64,000 nucleotides of DNA from Pseudomonas sp. (GTDB taxonomy: Bacteria > Pseudomonadota > Gammaproteobacteria > Pseudomonadales > Pseudomonadaceae): positions 62,001 to 126,000 of the forward strand of contig NZ_JAUXXP010000017.1 of the NCBI RefSeq assembly GCF_030684895.1. Reading direction: 5' to 3'. The notes under the pieces were generated by a model that was not told the origin of the DNA, searched no databases, and saw nothing but the letters and a program-made list of their open reading frames with translations. The stretch's first letter is position 1, and each line of letters starts with the position of its first letter. Shown here one piece after another: positions 1-9,013 of this stretch. Both the position numbers and the translations under genes were made by a program.

Positions 1-1131
1 CTTAGTCACCACCTGCAACGTGCTGAGCTGGTAGAGCTGGTCGCCGCCATGTCTGCCGACGAACGTGCCGACCTGTTCAATCAGATGGATGACGGATTGC
101 GCGCCACCTTGCTGCCCGCCTTGGCCCAGGCCGAACGCGAAGACCTGTGCAAGCTGGCCGAATACCCCGAAGGCTGCGCCGGCGCACTGATGACATCGGC
201 CTACGCCACTCTGGCAGTCGGCCTGAACGCCGCACAGGCCATCGACAGCCTGCGCCATGCCGCCCCGGACGCCGAAACCCTGTACCAGAGCTATGTGGTG
301 GATGAACAGCGACGCCTGCTCGGCACCGTATCACTGCGCCAGCTGATCCTCGCACCGGCCGACACACCGATCAGCCAGCTGATGGTGCGCGAGATGATCA
401 GCGCCCAGGTCAACACGTCCCAGGAGCAGGTGGCCAAACTGATCGAGCGCTATGACCTGCTGGCGCTACCGATCACTAATGGCGGCGCGCAACTGGTGGG
501 TATCGTCACCTACGACGACGCAATGGATGTGGTCACCGCAGAAGCCACGGTGGACTTCCACAAAGGCGCGGGCGTCAGCACCCTGATCGGTAACCTGAAG
601 GACGCCAGCATCAGCCTGCTCTACCGCAAGCGGGTGTTCTGGCTGGTATTGCTGGTGTTCGGCAACCTGTTTTCCGGAGCCGGTATCGCCGCCTTTGAAG
701 ACGTGATCGCGGCCAATATTGCCCTGGTGTTCTTCCTCCCGCTGCTGGTCGACAGTGGCGGCAACGCCGGTTCGCAATCGGCCACCCTGATGGTCCGCGC
801 CCTGGCCACTGGCGAGGTGGTGCTGCGTGACTGGCTCGGCTTGCTGCGCCGCGAATGTGTGGTGGCGTTGGCGCTGGGCATCACCATGGCTGTTGCCGTA
901 TCGCTGCTCGGCCTGCTGCGCGGCGGCCCGGAGATCGCCCTGGTGGTCGCCAGTAGCATGGTGGTGATTGTCATAGTCGGCAGCCTGATCGGCATGAGCC
1001 TGCCCTTCGTGCTGCACCGCCTGGGCCTCGATCCCGCCACCGCCAGCGCCCCGCTGATCACCTCAATCGCCGACGCCTCCGGCGTACTGGTGTACTTCGC
1101 CATCGCCAGCCAGGTACTGAGCCTGAACTGA
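1..1131 (+). CDS. mgtE: MgtE-family magnesium transporter, 5' end outside window
   Basis: Inner-membrane Mg2+ channel of the MgtE family, cut by the left window edge. The frame is open from base 1, so roughly the first 80-100 residues of a usual 450-480 are missing. The 376 visible residues show the end of the helical MgtE N domain (to about 65), a CBS pair (about 70-190) that in the family senses cytosolic Mg2+, and the five-helix pore domain (about 215-376). The pore contains LLVDSGGNAGSQS, whose Asp is the family's ion-selectivity residue. An ATG at 49 falls inside the N domain and is not a plausible start. After the stop there is a small hairpin (CTGGCCG/CGGCCAG, 1144-1161) without a T run, so termination there is doubtful. 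The family call is secure; the exact paralogue cannot be told. Confidence 0.93.
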   Translation, partial: LSHHLQRAELVELVAAMSADERADLFNQMDDGLRATLLPALAQAEREDLCKLAEYPEGCAGALMTSAYATLAVGLNAAQAIDSLRHAAPDAETLYQSYVVDEQRRLLGTVSLRQLILAPADTPISQLMVREMISAQVNTSQEQVAKLIERYDLLALPITNGGAQLVGIVTYDDAMDVVTAEATVDFHKGAGVSTLIGNLKDASISLLYRKRVFWLVLLVFGNLFSGAGIAAFEDVIAANIALVFFLPLLVDSGGNAGSQSATLMVRALATGEVVLRDWLGLLRRECVVALALGITMAVAVSLLGLLRGGPEIALVVASSMVVIVIVGSLIGMSLPFVLHRLGLDPATASAPLITSIADASGVLVYFAIASQVLSLN

Positions 1132-1286
1132 GCCCACAGGTAGCTGGCCGCAATCGGCCAGCCGCCTGCCTTGGCATGCCTTGCGGCGTGCGGGAGAACG
1201 AGATGAACAACCTATTGATAGTCGCCAGCGACTGACAGAACCCGCACCACTGGGCATACCGGCCTTCCTTGCGAGCGCGCCGAAAA

Positions 1287-1449
1287 AGCAGGCCGTTGAA
1301 AAACGTAGGCGAGGCAGGCAAGGCAAGGCAAGGCAAAAACAGGCGAGGACGGACTGGGCTCGCACGCGAGTTTACGAGCTGTAAATGAGCATTCCGAGCC
1401 TGTTTTTAACGCCGCATTGCCAACGTAGGTAGTTTTTCAACGGCCTGCT
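1287..1449. repeat. MITE-like element, copy 1 (163 bp, 18-bp perfect terminal inverted repeats)
   Basis: The ends are exact inverted repeats: AGCAGGCCGTTGAAAAAC at 1287-1304 and its reverse complement at 1432-1449. The interior is also largely self-complementary: AAAAACAGGC in both arms and TTTAC-GAGCT-GTAAA at the centre (about 1371-1385). The whole unit could therefore fold into one long hairpin. It has no coding capacity. A second copy lies at 18213-18355 and a short end-fragment at 25942-25960. Copy 1 carries a small AAGGC tandem expansion (about 1316-1335) that copy 2 lacks. It is best read as a non-autonomous miniature inverted-repeat transposable element. The matching transposase is not in this window. 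Confidence 0.85.
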
Positions 1450-1454
1450 AGAAT
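1446..1454 (+). promoter_or_regulatory. candidate extended -10 promoter of ilvD, abutting the MITE end
   Basis: TGCTAGAAT is an extended -10 (TGn plus TAGAAT, hexamer at 1449-1454). The MITE occupies the positions where a -35 would sit, and no good -35 is visible there, which suits an extended -10 promoter. The same 15-mer, CCTGCTAGAATCGGC, occurs before the LysR gene at 43336. This is inferred from sequence only. Confidence 0.4.
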
Positions 1455-1663
1455 CGGCGCTCTCCTGCCCTATCCAGGCGGACCTTGTAGCCCAGCCACG
1501 CCAGCGCCCACCCCGCGCCAGGCAGCGCCCCGGCCCGGTAAATGCGCACTTGCGTTTGCCTTGGGCCTGAACCCGGCTCAACATACGCAGCAACAGCCCG
1601 TTGCCCGCACAGCGCCTTCGCCGTGCACGCGTGACCTGAATAGCCTTTGCAGGATTTATCGCC
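1455..1663 (+). other. ilvD leader region without a gene
   Basis: About 200 bases lie between the candidate promoter and the ilvD start. No convincing ORF, run of branched-chain codons or terminator-type hairpin with a T run is visible, so I see no leader-peptide attenuator. A purine-rich AGGA just before 1664 serves as ribosome binding site. Confidence 0.4.
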
Positions 1664-3511
1664 ATGCCTGATTACCGCTCGAAGACCTCCACCCACGGCC
1701 GCAATATGGCCGGCGCCCGTGCCCTGTGGCGTGCCACCGGGATGAAGGACGAAGACTTCAAGAAGCCGATCATCGCCATCGCCAACTCCTTTACCCAGTT
1801 CGTGCCCGGCCACGTGCACCTGAAGGACATGGGCCAGCTGGTTGCCCGCGAGATCGAGAAACACGGCGGCGTGGCTAAAGAGTTCAACACCATCGCGGTC
1901 GATGACGGCATCGCCATGGGCCACGACGGCATGCTCTATTCGCTGCCGAGCCGCGAGATCATCGCCGACTCCGTGGAGTATATGGTCAACGCCCACTGCG
2001 CCGACGCCATCGTCTGCATCAGCAACTGCGACAAGATCACCCCCGGCATGCTGCTGGCCTCCCTGCGCCTGAATATCCCGGTGATCTTCGTTTCCGGCGG
2101 GCCGATGGAAGCGGGCAAGACCAAGCTGGCCAGCCACGGCCTGGACCTGGTCGACGCCATGGTGATCGCCGCCGACGATTCGGCCAGTGACGAAAAAGTC
2201 GCCGAATACGAGCGTAGCGCCTGCCCGACCTGCGGCAGCTGCTCCGGCATGTTCACCGCCAACTCGATGAACTGCCTGATGGAAGCCTTAGGGCTCGCCC
2301 TGCCGGGCAACGGTTCCACTCTGGCCACCCACAGCGACCGCGAGCAGCTGTTCCTGCAAGCCGGGCGCACTGCCGTCGAGCTGTGCAAACGCTACTACGG
2401 CGAGAACGATGAGTCGGTGCTGCCGCGCAACATCGCCAACTTCAAGGCGTTCGAGAACGCCATGACCCTGGACATCGCCATGGGGGGCTCGACCAACACC
2501 ATCCTGCACCTGCTGGCGGCCGCCCAGGAAGGCGAAGTCGATTTCGACCTGCGCGATATCGACCGCCTGTCGCGCAAAGTGCCGCAACTGTGCAAAGTGG
2601 CGCCGAACATCCAGAAGTACCACATGGAAGACGTGCACCGCGCCGGCGGCATCTTCTCCATCCTCGGCTCGCTGGCTAGAGGCGGCCTGCTGCACACCGA
2701 CCTGCCGACCGTACACAGCAAGACCATGAGTGAGGCCATCGCCAAATGGGACATCACCCAGACCGACGATGAAGCCGTGCACACCTTCTTCCGCGCCGGC
2801 CCAGCCGGCATCCCGACGCAGACCGCGTTCAGCCAGAGCACCCGCTGGGACACCGTGGATGATGACCGCGAAAACGGCTGCATCCGCAGCGTCGAGCATG
2901 CGTACTCGCAAGAAGGCGGCCTGGCCGTGCTCTACGGCAATATCGCCGTCGACGGCTGTGTAGTGAAAACCGCCGGCGTGGATGAGTCGATCCATGTCTT
3001 CGAAGGTAACGCGAAGATCTTTGAAAGCCAGGACAGCGCCGTACGCGGCATCCTCGCCGACGAAGTGCAAGCGGGTGACATTGTCATCATCCGCTACGAA
3101 GGCCCGAAAGGCGGCCCGGGCATGCAGGAAATGCTCTATCCGACTTCCTATCTGAAGTCCAAAGGCCTTGGCAAAGCCTGCGCCCTGCTCACCGACGGCC
3201 GCTTCTCCGGCGGCACCTCGGGCCTGTCCATCGGCCACGCCTCGCCGGAAGCCGCAGCAGGCGGCGCCATCGGCCTGGTGCGCGAAGGCGACAAGATCCT
3301 GATCAATATCCACGAGCGCTCGATCAACCTGCTGGTAAGTGATGAAGAGCTGGCCGCACGCCGCGTGGAACAGGACAAGAAAGGCTGGAAGCCGGTGGAA
3401 GTGCGCCCGCGCAAAGTCACCACAGCGCTCAAGGCCTACGCCCTGCTCGCCACCAGCGCCGACAAAGGTGCAGTGCGTGACAAGGCCCTGCTGGACAAGC
3501 TGGTGCCGTAA
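1664..3511 (+). CDS. ilvD: dihydroxy-acid dehydratase
   Basis: Dehydrates 2,3-dihydroxy-isovalerate and -methylvalerate to the 2-keto acids in valine, isoleucine and leucine synthesis; a cytosolic Fe-S enzyme. The 615 residues match the length of the E. coli-type enzyme and align with it almost throughout from memory. Visible signatures are [13 protein letters not shown] (Cys122), CPTCGSC (187-193) and, near the C-terminus, [12 protein letters not shown]. The ATG is preceded by AGGA at a normal distance. The gene stands alone: a MITE and leader lie upstream and a strong terminator follows at 3529-3551. The pathway partner ilvA lies at 23504-25018 in this window. Confidence 0.98.
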   Translation: MPDYRSKTSTHGRNMAGARALWRATGMKDEDFKKPIIAIANSFTQFVPGHVHLKDMGQLVAREIEKHGGVAKEFNTIAVDDGIAMGHDGMLYSLPSREIIADSVEYMVNAHCADAIVCISNCDKITPGMLLASLRLNIPVIFVSGGPMEAGKTKLASHGLDLVDAMVIAADDSASDEKVAEYERSACPTCGSCSGMFTANSMNCLMEALGLALPGNGSTLATHSDREQLFLQAGRTAVELCKRYYGENDESVLPRNIANFKAFENAMTLDIAMGGSTNTILHLLAAAQEGEVDFDLRDIDRLSRKVPQLCKVAPNIQKYHMEDVHRAGGIFSILGSLARGGLLHTDLPTVHSKTMSEAIAKWDITQTDDEAVHTFFRAGPAGIPTQTAFSQSTRWDTVDDDRENGCIRSVEHAYSQEGGLAVLYGNIAVDGCVVKTAGVDESIHVFEGNAKIFESQDSAVRGILADEVQAGDIVIIRYEGPKGGPGMQEMLYPTSYLKSKGLGKACALLTDGRFSGGTSGLSIGHASPEAAAGGAIGLVREGDKILINIHERSINLLVSDEELAARRVEQDKKGWKPVEVRPRKVTTALKAYALLATSADKGAVRDKALLDKLVP

Positions 3512-3528
3512 GTCAGTCGCTGTAAACA

Positions 3529-3551
3529 AAACCCGGCTCAATGCCGGGTTT
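3529..3551 (+). terminator. rho-independent terminator after ilvD
   Basis: Stem AAACCCGGC / GCCGGGTTT with loop TCAAT, followed by TTGCTTTT. It lies 17 bases past the ilvD stop and separates ilvD from the accessory module downstream. Confidence 0.85.
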
Positions 3552-3689
3552 TTGCTTTTATAGAAAGGATCAATGACACCTGCAGTGCAGATAGCTTGAG
3601 GCACTACACAGCCTAAATGTTCCAGGCTCATCCTCTGTGCCTGAAAAAAGGCACGACAGGAACTAGACTGCCCGGCTTTGAACATTGAC

Positions 3690-3718
3690 TTGCCATTAAC
3701 GCGACACAAGACTTAAAT
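3690..3718 (+). promoter_or_regulatory. candidate sigma70 promoter of the two-gene NTPase module
   Basis: -35 TTGCCA (3690-3695), a 17-base spacer and -10 TTAAAT (3713-3718). The predicted start of transcription is near 3725, inside the palindrome at 3722-3737. The position and spacing are good; the hexamers are moderate matches. Confidence 0.5.
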
Positions 3719-3721
3719 CTA

Positions 3722-3737
3722 TGAGTAAATTTACTCA
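3722..3737. promoter_or_regulatory. 16-bp perfect palindrome, candidate operator
   Basis: TGAGTAAATTTACTCA is a perfect 16-bp palindrome covering the predicted transcription start and ending 11 bases before the ATG at 3749. Its size, symmetry and location are typical of an operator for a dimeric repressor. No regulator gene is adjacent, so autoregulation by the module or control from elsewhere are both open. Confidence 0.55.
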
Positions 3738-3748
3738 GTAGATTAAAT

Positions 3749-4996
3749 ATGCCTTTCGAACGCGCTGAATCGAACCTTCTGCACCAGCGGCTTGGCGAAT
3801 CCACGCGTTTCATTACCGTGGTCGCTGGCCCTCGCCAAGTGGGGAAAAGCACCCTAGTCAGAAATGTTCTGCGCCGCTACCCACACAGCTTCGTGGCCAC
3901 GGATCACCCGTTCGATTGGCAGACCTTTGGGGGAGATGCCAGCAGCTCCTATGGTATTCCGGGTGAAGCCCCCGCAAGCGAATGGATCGTCCAGCACTGG
4001 CTGCGCGCCCGCGCCGAAGCCAAGGCTTTACCCGAGGATCAGACCTACATTCTGGCCATGGACGAAATTCAGAAGATCCCCCGCTGGTCAGAGGTCGTCA
4101 AAGGCCTATGGGACGCCGACCGCGCGGTCGGACTCAATCTGCATGTAATCCTGCTGGGCTCATCGCCCTGGCTGATGCAAAAAGGCCTGACCGAGAGTCT
4201 GGCCGGACGCTTCGAGACCATCGCCATGAGCCACTGGTCCTATCCTGAAATGCAGGAAGCCTTCGACCTGTCCCTGGAGGAATACCTGTACTTTGGCGGC
4301 TACCCCGGCAGCGCCCAACTCATTGGCGATGAACCGCGCTGGCGCAACTACATTCGCGGCACCCTGATCCACCCGAACATCGAGCGGGACATCCTGCAGA
4401 TGAACCGCGTGGATAAACCGGCCCTGCTGAAGAACCTGTTCGAGCTTGGCTGCAACTACTCCGGCCAGATCATTTCCTACACCAAGCTCATGGGCCAATT
4501 GCAGGATGCAGGTAATACCGTGACATTGGCTCACTACCTCAACCTGCTGGGACAGGCCGGCCTGCTGCGGGGCCTCAGCAAATATGCCGGAGAACAACAC
4601 CGCCAACGCAGCTCCAGCCCCAAGCTCAACGCGCTGAATACTTCCCTGATTTCCGCGCTGAGCGGCTACAGCTTCACCGAGGCCCGAGCAGACCGCTCGC
4701 ATTGGGGCAGACTGGTGGAAAGCGCCGTAGGTGCTCACTTGTGCAACAGCGCCAACGACAACTGCCAGGTGCAGTACTGGCGAGAAAGCCCGGATGAAGT
4801 CGACTTCGTGCTGCACGACGGCAAAGGCCTGCTGGCCATCGAGGTCAAGAGCGGCAAAACCTTCGCCAAACCCAAAGGACTGGAACGCTTCTCCAGCCAC
4901 TACCCGCACGCACGCACCTTGATCGTCGGCGAAGGGGGCGTTGCCTTGGCCGAGTTTCTCACCCAGCCCGCTCGCTATTGGCTGGAGCGAACATGA
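3749..4996 (+). CDS. AAA ATPase with C-terminal DUF4143 / PD-(D/E)XK-like domain
   Basis: 415 residues, first gene of an accessory pair. An AAA_14-type P-loop ATPase occupies the N-terminal half: Walker A GPRQVGKST (27-35), Walker B ILAMDE (101-106), sensor-like LLGSSP (135-140), then YFGGYPG (181-187). A helical DUF4143-type region follows. The C-terminus has a PD-(D/E)XK-like pattern, EVDFVLHDGKGLLAIEVKSGK, with candidate residues Asp352, Glu365 and Lys367. The pattern is complete, so nuclease activity is possible, but many DUF4143 proteins have no known function. The ATG lies 11 bases after a perfect palindrome and has no strong ribosome site. Its stop overlaps the next start (ATGA), which indicates translational coupling and joint function. 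It lies in a gap between ilvD and the folA region and is probably horizontally acquired. Confidence 0.88.
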   Translation: MPFERAESNLLHQRLGESTRFITVVAGPRQVGKSTLVRNVLRRYPHSFVATDHPFDWQTFGGDASSSYGIPGEAPASEWIVQHWLRARAEAKALPEDQTYILAMDEIQKIPRWSEVVKGLWDADRAVGLNLHVILLGSSPWLMQKGLTESLAGRFETIAMSHWSYPEMQEAFDLSLEEYLYFGGYPGSAQLIGDEPRWRNYIRGTLIHPNIERDILQMNRVDKPALLKNLFELGCNYSGQIISYTKLMGQLQDAGNTVTLAHYLNLLGQAGLLRGLSKYAGEQHRQRSSSPKLNALNTSLISALSGYSFTEARADRSHWGRLVESAVGAHLCNSANDNCQVQYWRESPDEVDFVLHDGKGLLAIEVKSGKTFAKPKGLERFSSHYPHARTLIVGEGGVALAEFLTQPARYWLERT

Positions 4997-7900
4997 GCCT
5001 GGTAGCCCGACGCGTACAGCCACTCGAGCAATCGCAAGATGGCGAGAAGCGGCTGACAGAACAGCCGCTCAGCGACTTCCGCGACACGCCTGCTTGGGTA
5101 CTGCTGGGCGAACCGGGTGCCGGCAAAAGTGAAGCACTTAATATCGAAGCCGAAGCAACGGGCGGCCACTACCTGACCGCGCGCGAACTGATCACTGCAA
5201 ACCCTATACCGGGGCAATGGCGCGGCAAAACACTGTTTATCGATGCCCTGGATGAATCGCGCGCGGAGGGTGTGGACAGCCTGACGCTGCGTATCAGCAA
5301 CCAGCTGCGTAACCTTGACTGCCCAGCGTTTCGCCTCGCCTGCCGAGCCGCAGACTGGTACGGACCAAGCGACAGAACGGACCTGCAACACCTCAGCCCA
5401 GACGGCAAACTGATTACCCTGCAACTCTGCCCACTGAACGACGAAGACATCCGCCACATACTGCGCAGCAATCACGGCATAGCCGACGCCGAGGGTTTTG
5501 CCGAGCGGACCAAACGCCACGGCATAGCACCATTGCTACGCAACCCGCAGACCCTAAGCCTGATCGCCAAGGCCATTCGCGAAGAGCAATGGCCCGATAA
5601 CCGAGCAGACGTCTACCGCCTCGCCTGCGAGACACTCGCTCAAGAAACCAATCGGCGGCACAGAAACGCACAACGCAACGCCCCTACCGAGACCTTAGCC
5701 ATCCTGCAAGCAGCGGGACAGCTCTTCTCCGTGCTGCTATTGGCGGGCAAAAGCGGCATCGCCCTCGACCAAGATGCCAGTAACAGCGAATTCCCCACCC
5801 TGCAGCAACTGCTACCGGCGGATACGGCAACGGCGACCAAGGCTCTGCAAAGCGCGCTCTTTATTCCCGCCGCGAACCACGATGAACGCCTGCTCCCCTG
5901 CCACCGCAGCGTGGCCGAACATTTGGCTGCCGACTGGCTGGGTAAACGTCTGGACAGTAATGAGCTCCCTCTTGGTCGCCTGCTCAACTTGCTGCTGGGC
6001 TGTGATGGCGGCGTGGTGGCCGACCTGCGCGGCCTGTTCGCCTGGCTCGCTCAATGCAGCGCCCTGGCCAGACCCAGACTGATCGATATCGACCCGCTCG
6101 GTATCGTGCTCTATGGCGACGCCCGCCCCTTGAGCACAGCCGATAAACGCCACCTGCTGCAGGCACTGCGCCAACAAGCGGAACACTTCCCAGGCTTTCG
6201 CTGGTATCTACACCATGATCAGGAGGCGTTCGGTGCGCTGGCTGACCAGGCGCTGACCGAGGATTTCCGGCAAATCCTGCAAGATCCTCAACGTGATGAG
6301 GCCACGCAGGCCCTGATGGACTGCGTGCTTGATATTCTGCGGTACGGCGGTGCCATACCTGCCTTGACAGAGCCGCTGCTGGCCGTGGTCAAGGATGCAA
6401 CGCTGTGGTTCAAACTTCGCAACAGCGCTCTGGATTCCTTGCTCACACTAACCACGCCGCTTGAAGCCAAAGCGTATCTGATGACTATCAACAGCGGTCA
6501 GGTAGAGGATGACGACAATAGGCTTTTGGAGAAACTCCTCGAACATCTATACCCGGCCTATCTAGAGCCAGATGAACTACTGCAATGCCTGCATCCAAAA
6601 AAAGACTCCCGCCAGGTTGGCGGCTCCATATTCTGGGAGTACCAACTACCTGAACGGGTCCCCGACCATCATCTTTCAGCGTTGCTGATAGGGCTAAGCC
6701 AACGCAGGGACATGTTCAGGGATACCCAATACGACGGAGATCTCTCCCGTGCAACTGGTCAATTGGTTGCCCGAGCCCTGGAGGCGCTGGGGGACGATGC
6801 CACCGACGAGCAAATAACTACTTGGCTTGGCTCAGGAGCCGACGAATATGGCCGCACTCGTCGAGAACAGAAAGCACAGGCAGTTATCCAGAAATGGCTT
6901 GAGAGGAGGCCTGAACGTTACAAAGCCGTGCTGGGGATAGCTATTCAGTCAGCAGACCAAGGCCGGAACCGCTATCGCATTAATCTGCCCCATATGTCCC
7001 CACCCGCTGACCTGGGTCTCTGGCACCTACAACAGGCAACCCATGCAACAGAGGTAGTGGCGAGAATCCACCTGCGTGAGGCAATTGAAGCGATCAACCT
7101 GAAGCGCGGCGATCAAGGTTTAACACTGGAAACACTGGCTGAGTGGATACAGCTCAATCCCGGTCGAGCTGCTTGGGTAGAAGAGCTTCTTGTCTGGCCA
7201 GTAGAAGAGTGGCGATTGCAGGATGCAGCCCGCACCAGGGAGTACCGGCACAAACGCCAGGAAGCACGCCATACGCGCACCCTTAATACCGCCCCTTATC
7301 TACCAGCCATTACCGCCGGAACGGCCGCACCACACCTGCTCGATCAATTAGCGGGGGTATGGCTTAACCATTTCTCCGACATCCACGGCGAGACGCCGAG
7401 CGACCGTTTCGCCAACTACAGCGAGTTTGGCGACGAACTGATGCAGGCGGCAGAATCTGGATTCAAACTCAGTCTGCAGCGCGACGATTTGCCCAGTGCC
7501 GACGAAATTATTGCGCTCGGCTTGAAGAAACGACGCCACTGGATCAGCAAGCCCTGTCTGTTGGGCTTGCAGCTGTTATGGGAGAACGATCCCAAGCAAG
7601 TGCAGCCCCTGCCGGACAATCTTGTAGAGCGGCTTCTGGCCTTTCGCCTGAACATGCCACTCGTAGAGATCGACGCGTGGCTGGCACAGACGGCGCGGCA
7701 GCGCCCGGAACTGTTTGCCGACCTGTTGGTGCGCTATGCCGGTGCCGCGTTCAAGGCCGGCGAAACCTCGGTAGAGTTGATCCATTTACTCGGCAAGAAC
7801 GACGACTACGCCCAAGTCAGCGCGCTGGCAGCACCCCAGCTCTTGCGTAATTTCCCATTGCGCGCCAAGAAAGATCAACTGCACAGCCTTAAACGGCTAC

Positions 7901-9006
7901 TCAATACCGCCTTGGCAGCAGCGCCAAGCGCTCTGGAAGAATTGGCGCGGCACAAACTTTCACTCAAGGGCGTGGATGCTGCACAGAAAACGCTGTGGTT
8001 CGCCGTCGCACTGCTGCTCAACCCCGAGCACCAGGAGCAGGCGCAGGCGCTATGGCGCCATATCGGCACATCACCGACCCGCGCATCCTTGCTGACCGAG
8101 TTTATTTGCCAAGGCTTCGACAATAGGGCCTCGCGAGCGTCCATGCCTGCACACACGCTGGGGCGGCTAATCGAGTTGATTGCGCCGCATGCCGAGATGG
8201 AACTGGGCAGACGCTCTAGAACTGAAGCCTGGGAGCGTGGCGATCTGATTCGCGCCATGGTTGACCAGCTCGGTGCCTCCATCAGCGAAGAAGCCGAGCA
8301 GGAGCTGCAACGGCTGCTGGCGAAACCAGACCTGAGCAAGCTGCGCTATACCCTCCAGCGCACGCTGGATCAGCAACGCACTAAACGCCGCGAAGCCCAA
8401 TTCAGTTTTCTCACTCCCGAGGCAGTGGCCCAGGTGCTGTTCAATAGAGCGCCGGCCAACGTCGACGACCTGACGGCCCTGGCCATCGACCATCTCGACG
8501 AAATTGCCCATGAGCTGCGCCATGAAAACGATGACGGCTACCGCAGTTTCTGGAACATTACTCAAGGCACACCGCCCAGCCAGCGAGACGAAAACCTGTG
8601 CAGGGATGCGTTGCTACAACGCCTACGACCACGATTAAGCGCACAAGGGGTGGGTATCGCACCAGAAGCCGACCATGCCGCAGATAAACGTGCCGATCTG
8701 CAACTGGACTACCGCAACCAGTCCACCCTGCCCATCGAGATCAAGCGCGACAGCCATCCTGACCTCTGGAAAGCCCTGCGCAACCAGTTGATGGCACAGT
8801 ACGTAAATGCACCGAAAACCCAAGGCCATGGCATTTATTTGGTGCTCTGGTTTGGCGATCCGAAAAAGCCCATGCCCGCCACTCTGGACGGAGGCAAGAA
8901 GCCCAAGTCTGCGCAAGAGTTGCAAGCCAGGCTTGAAGCCTTACTGAACGAGGAGGAGCGTCAGCGTGTATTTGTAAGGGTGTTGGATGTGAGCTGGCCG
9001 ACCTGA
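4993..9006 (+). CDS. giant STAND/NACHT-like P-loop NTPase with helical repeats and C-terminal nuclease-like domain
   Basis: 1337 residues from the ATG at 4993, which overlaps the previous stop and has GGAG five bases upstream; a TTG at 4978 is a poorer start. Near the N-terminus is a P-loop ATPase: Walker A GEPGAGKS (39-46), Walker B TLFIDALDE (80-88) of the STAND/NACHT hhhhDxxDE kind, sensor-like LACRAADW (115-122), and LNDEDI after it. No effector domain precedes it. Residues from about 200 to 1150 look like alpha-helical solenoid repeats. The last 110 residues contain RADLQLDY...LPIEIKRD, a PD-(D/E)XK-like core (Asp1235, Glu1249, Lys1251) followed by LRNQLMAQY and a hydrophobic strand, as in restriction-type nucleases. 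The layout (NTPase switch, long sensor-like repeats, nuclease) recalls antiviral STAND proteins but with the order reversed. Codons in about 6.3-7.4 kb look more A/T-rich than in neighbouring genes. The domain reading is mine; no search was run, and the function is unknown. Confidence 0.85.
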   Translation: MSLVARRVQPLEQSQDGEKRLTEQPLSDFRDTPAWVLLGEPGAGKSEALNIEAEATGGHYLTARELITANPIPGQWRGKTLFIDALDESRAEGVDSLTLRISNQLRNLDCPAFRLACRAADWYGPSDRTDLQHLSPDGKLITLQLCPLNDEDIRHILRSNHGIADAEGFAERTKRHGIAPLLRNPQTLSLIAKAIREEQWPDNRADVYRLACETLAQETNRRHRNAQRNAPTETLAILQAAGQLFSVLLLAGKSGIALDQDASNSEFPTLQQLLPADTATATKALQSALFIPAANHDERLLPCHRSVAEHLAADWLGKRLDSNELPLGRLLNLLLGCDGGVVADLRGLFAWLAQCSALARPRLIDIDPLGIVLYGDARPLSTADKRHLLQALRQQAEHFPGFRWYLHHDQEAFGALADQALTEDFRQILQDPQRDEATQALMDCVLDILRYGGAIPALTEPLLAVVKDATLWFKLRNSALDSLLTLTTPLEAKAYLMTINSGQVEDDDNRLLEKLLEHLYPAYLEPDELLQCLHPKKDSRQVGGSIFWEYQLPERVPDHHLSALLIGLSQRRDMFRDTQYDGDLSRATGQLVARALEALGDDATDEQITTWLGSGADEYGRTRREQKAQAVIQKWLERRPERYKAVLGIAIQSADQGRNRYRINLPHMSPPADLGLWHLQQATHATEVVARIHLREAIEAINLKRGDQGLTLETLAEWIQLNPGRAAWVEELLVWPVEEWRLQDAARTREYRHKRQEARHTRTLNTAPYLPAITAGTAAPHLLDQLAGVWLNHFSDIHGETPSDRFANYSEFGDELMQAAESGFKLSLQRDDLPSADEIIALGLKKRRHWISKPCLLGLQLLWENDPKQVQPLPDNLVERLLAFRLNMPLVEIDAWLAQTARQRPELFADLLVRYAGAAFKAGETSVELIHLLGKNDDYAQVSALAAPQLLRNFPLRAKKDQLHSLKRLLNTALAAAPSALEELARHKLSLKGVDAAQKTLWFAVALLLNPEHQEQAQALWRHIGTSPTRASLLTEFICQGFDNRASRASMPAHTLGRLIELIAPHAEMELGRRSRTEAWERGDLIRAMVDQLGASISEEAEQELQRLLAKPDLSKLRYTLQRTLDQQRTKRREAQFSFLTPEAVAQVLFNRAPANVDDLTALAIDHLDEIAHELRHENDDGYRSFWNITQGTPPSQRDENLCRDALLQRLRPRLSAQGVGIAPEADHAADKRADLQLDYRNQSTLPIEIKRDSHPDLWKALRNQLMAQYVNAPKTQGHGIYLVLWFGDPKKPMPATLDGGKKPKSAQELQARLEALLNEEERQRVFVRVLDVSWPT

Positions 9007-9013
9007 CGCCCTT

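Noticed and set aside
1144..1161. CTGGCCG/CGGCCAG hairpin after mgtE as a terminator
   Set aside because: Seven-base stem but no T run on either side.
2288..3709. 473-residue minus-strand frame opposite ilvD
   Set aside because: Antisense shadow; it also runs through the ilvD terminator.
3721..3741. Six-codon ORF ATG AGT AAA TTT ACT CAG TAG before the ATPase gene
   Set aside because: It coincides with the palindrome and the predicted transcription start and has no ribosome site, so a leader peptide is unlikely.
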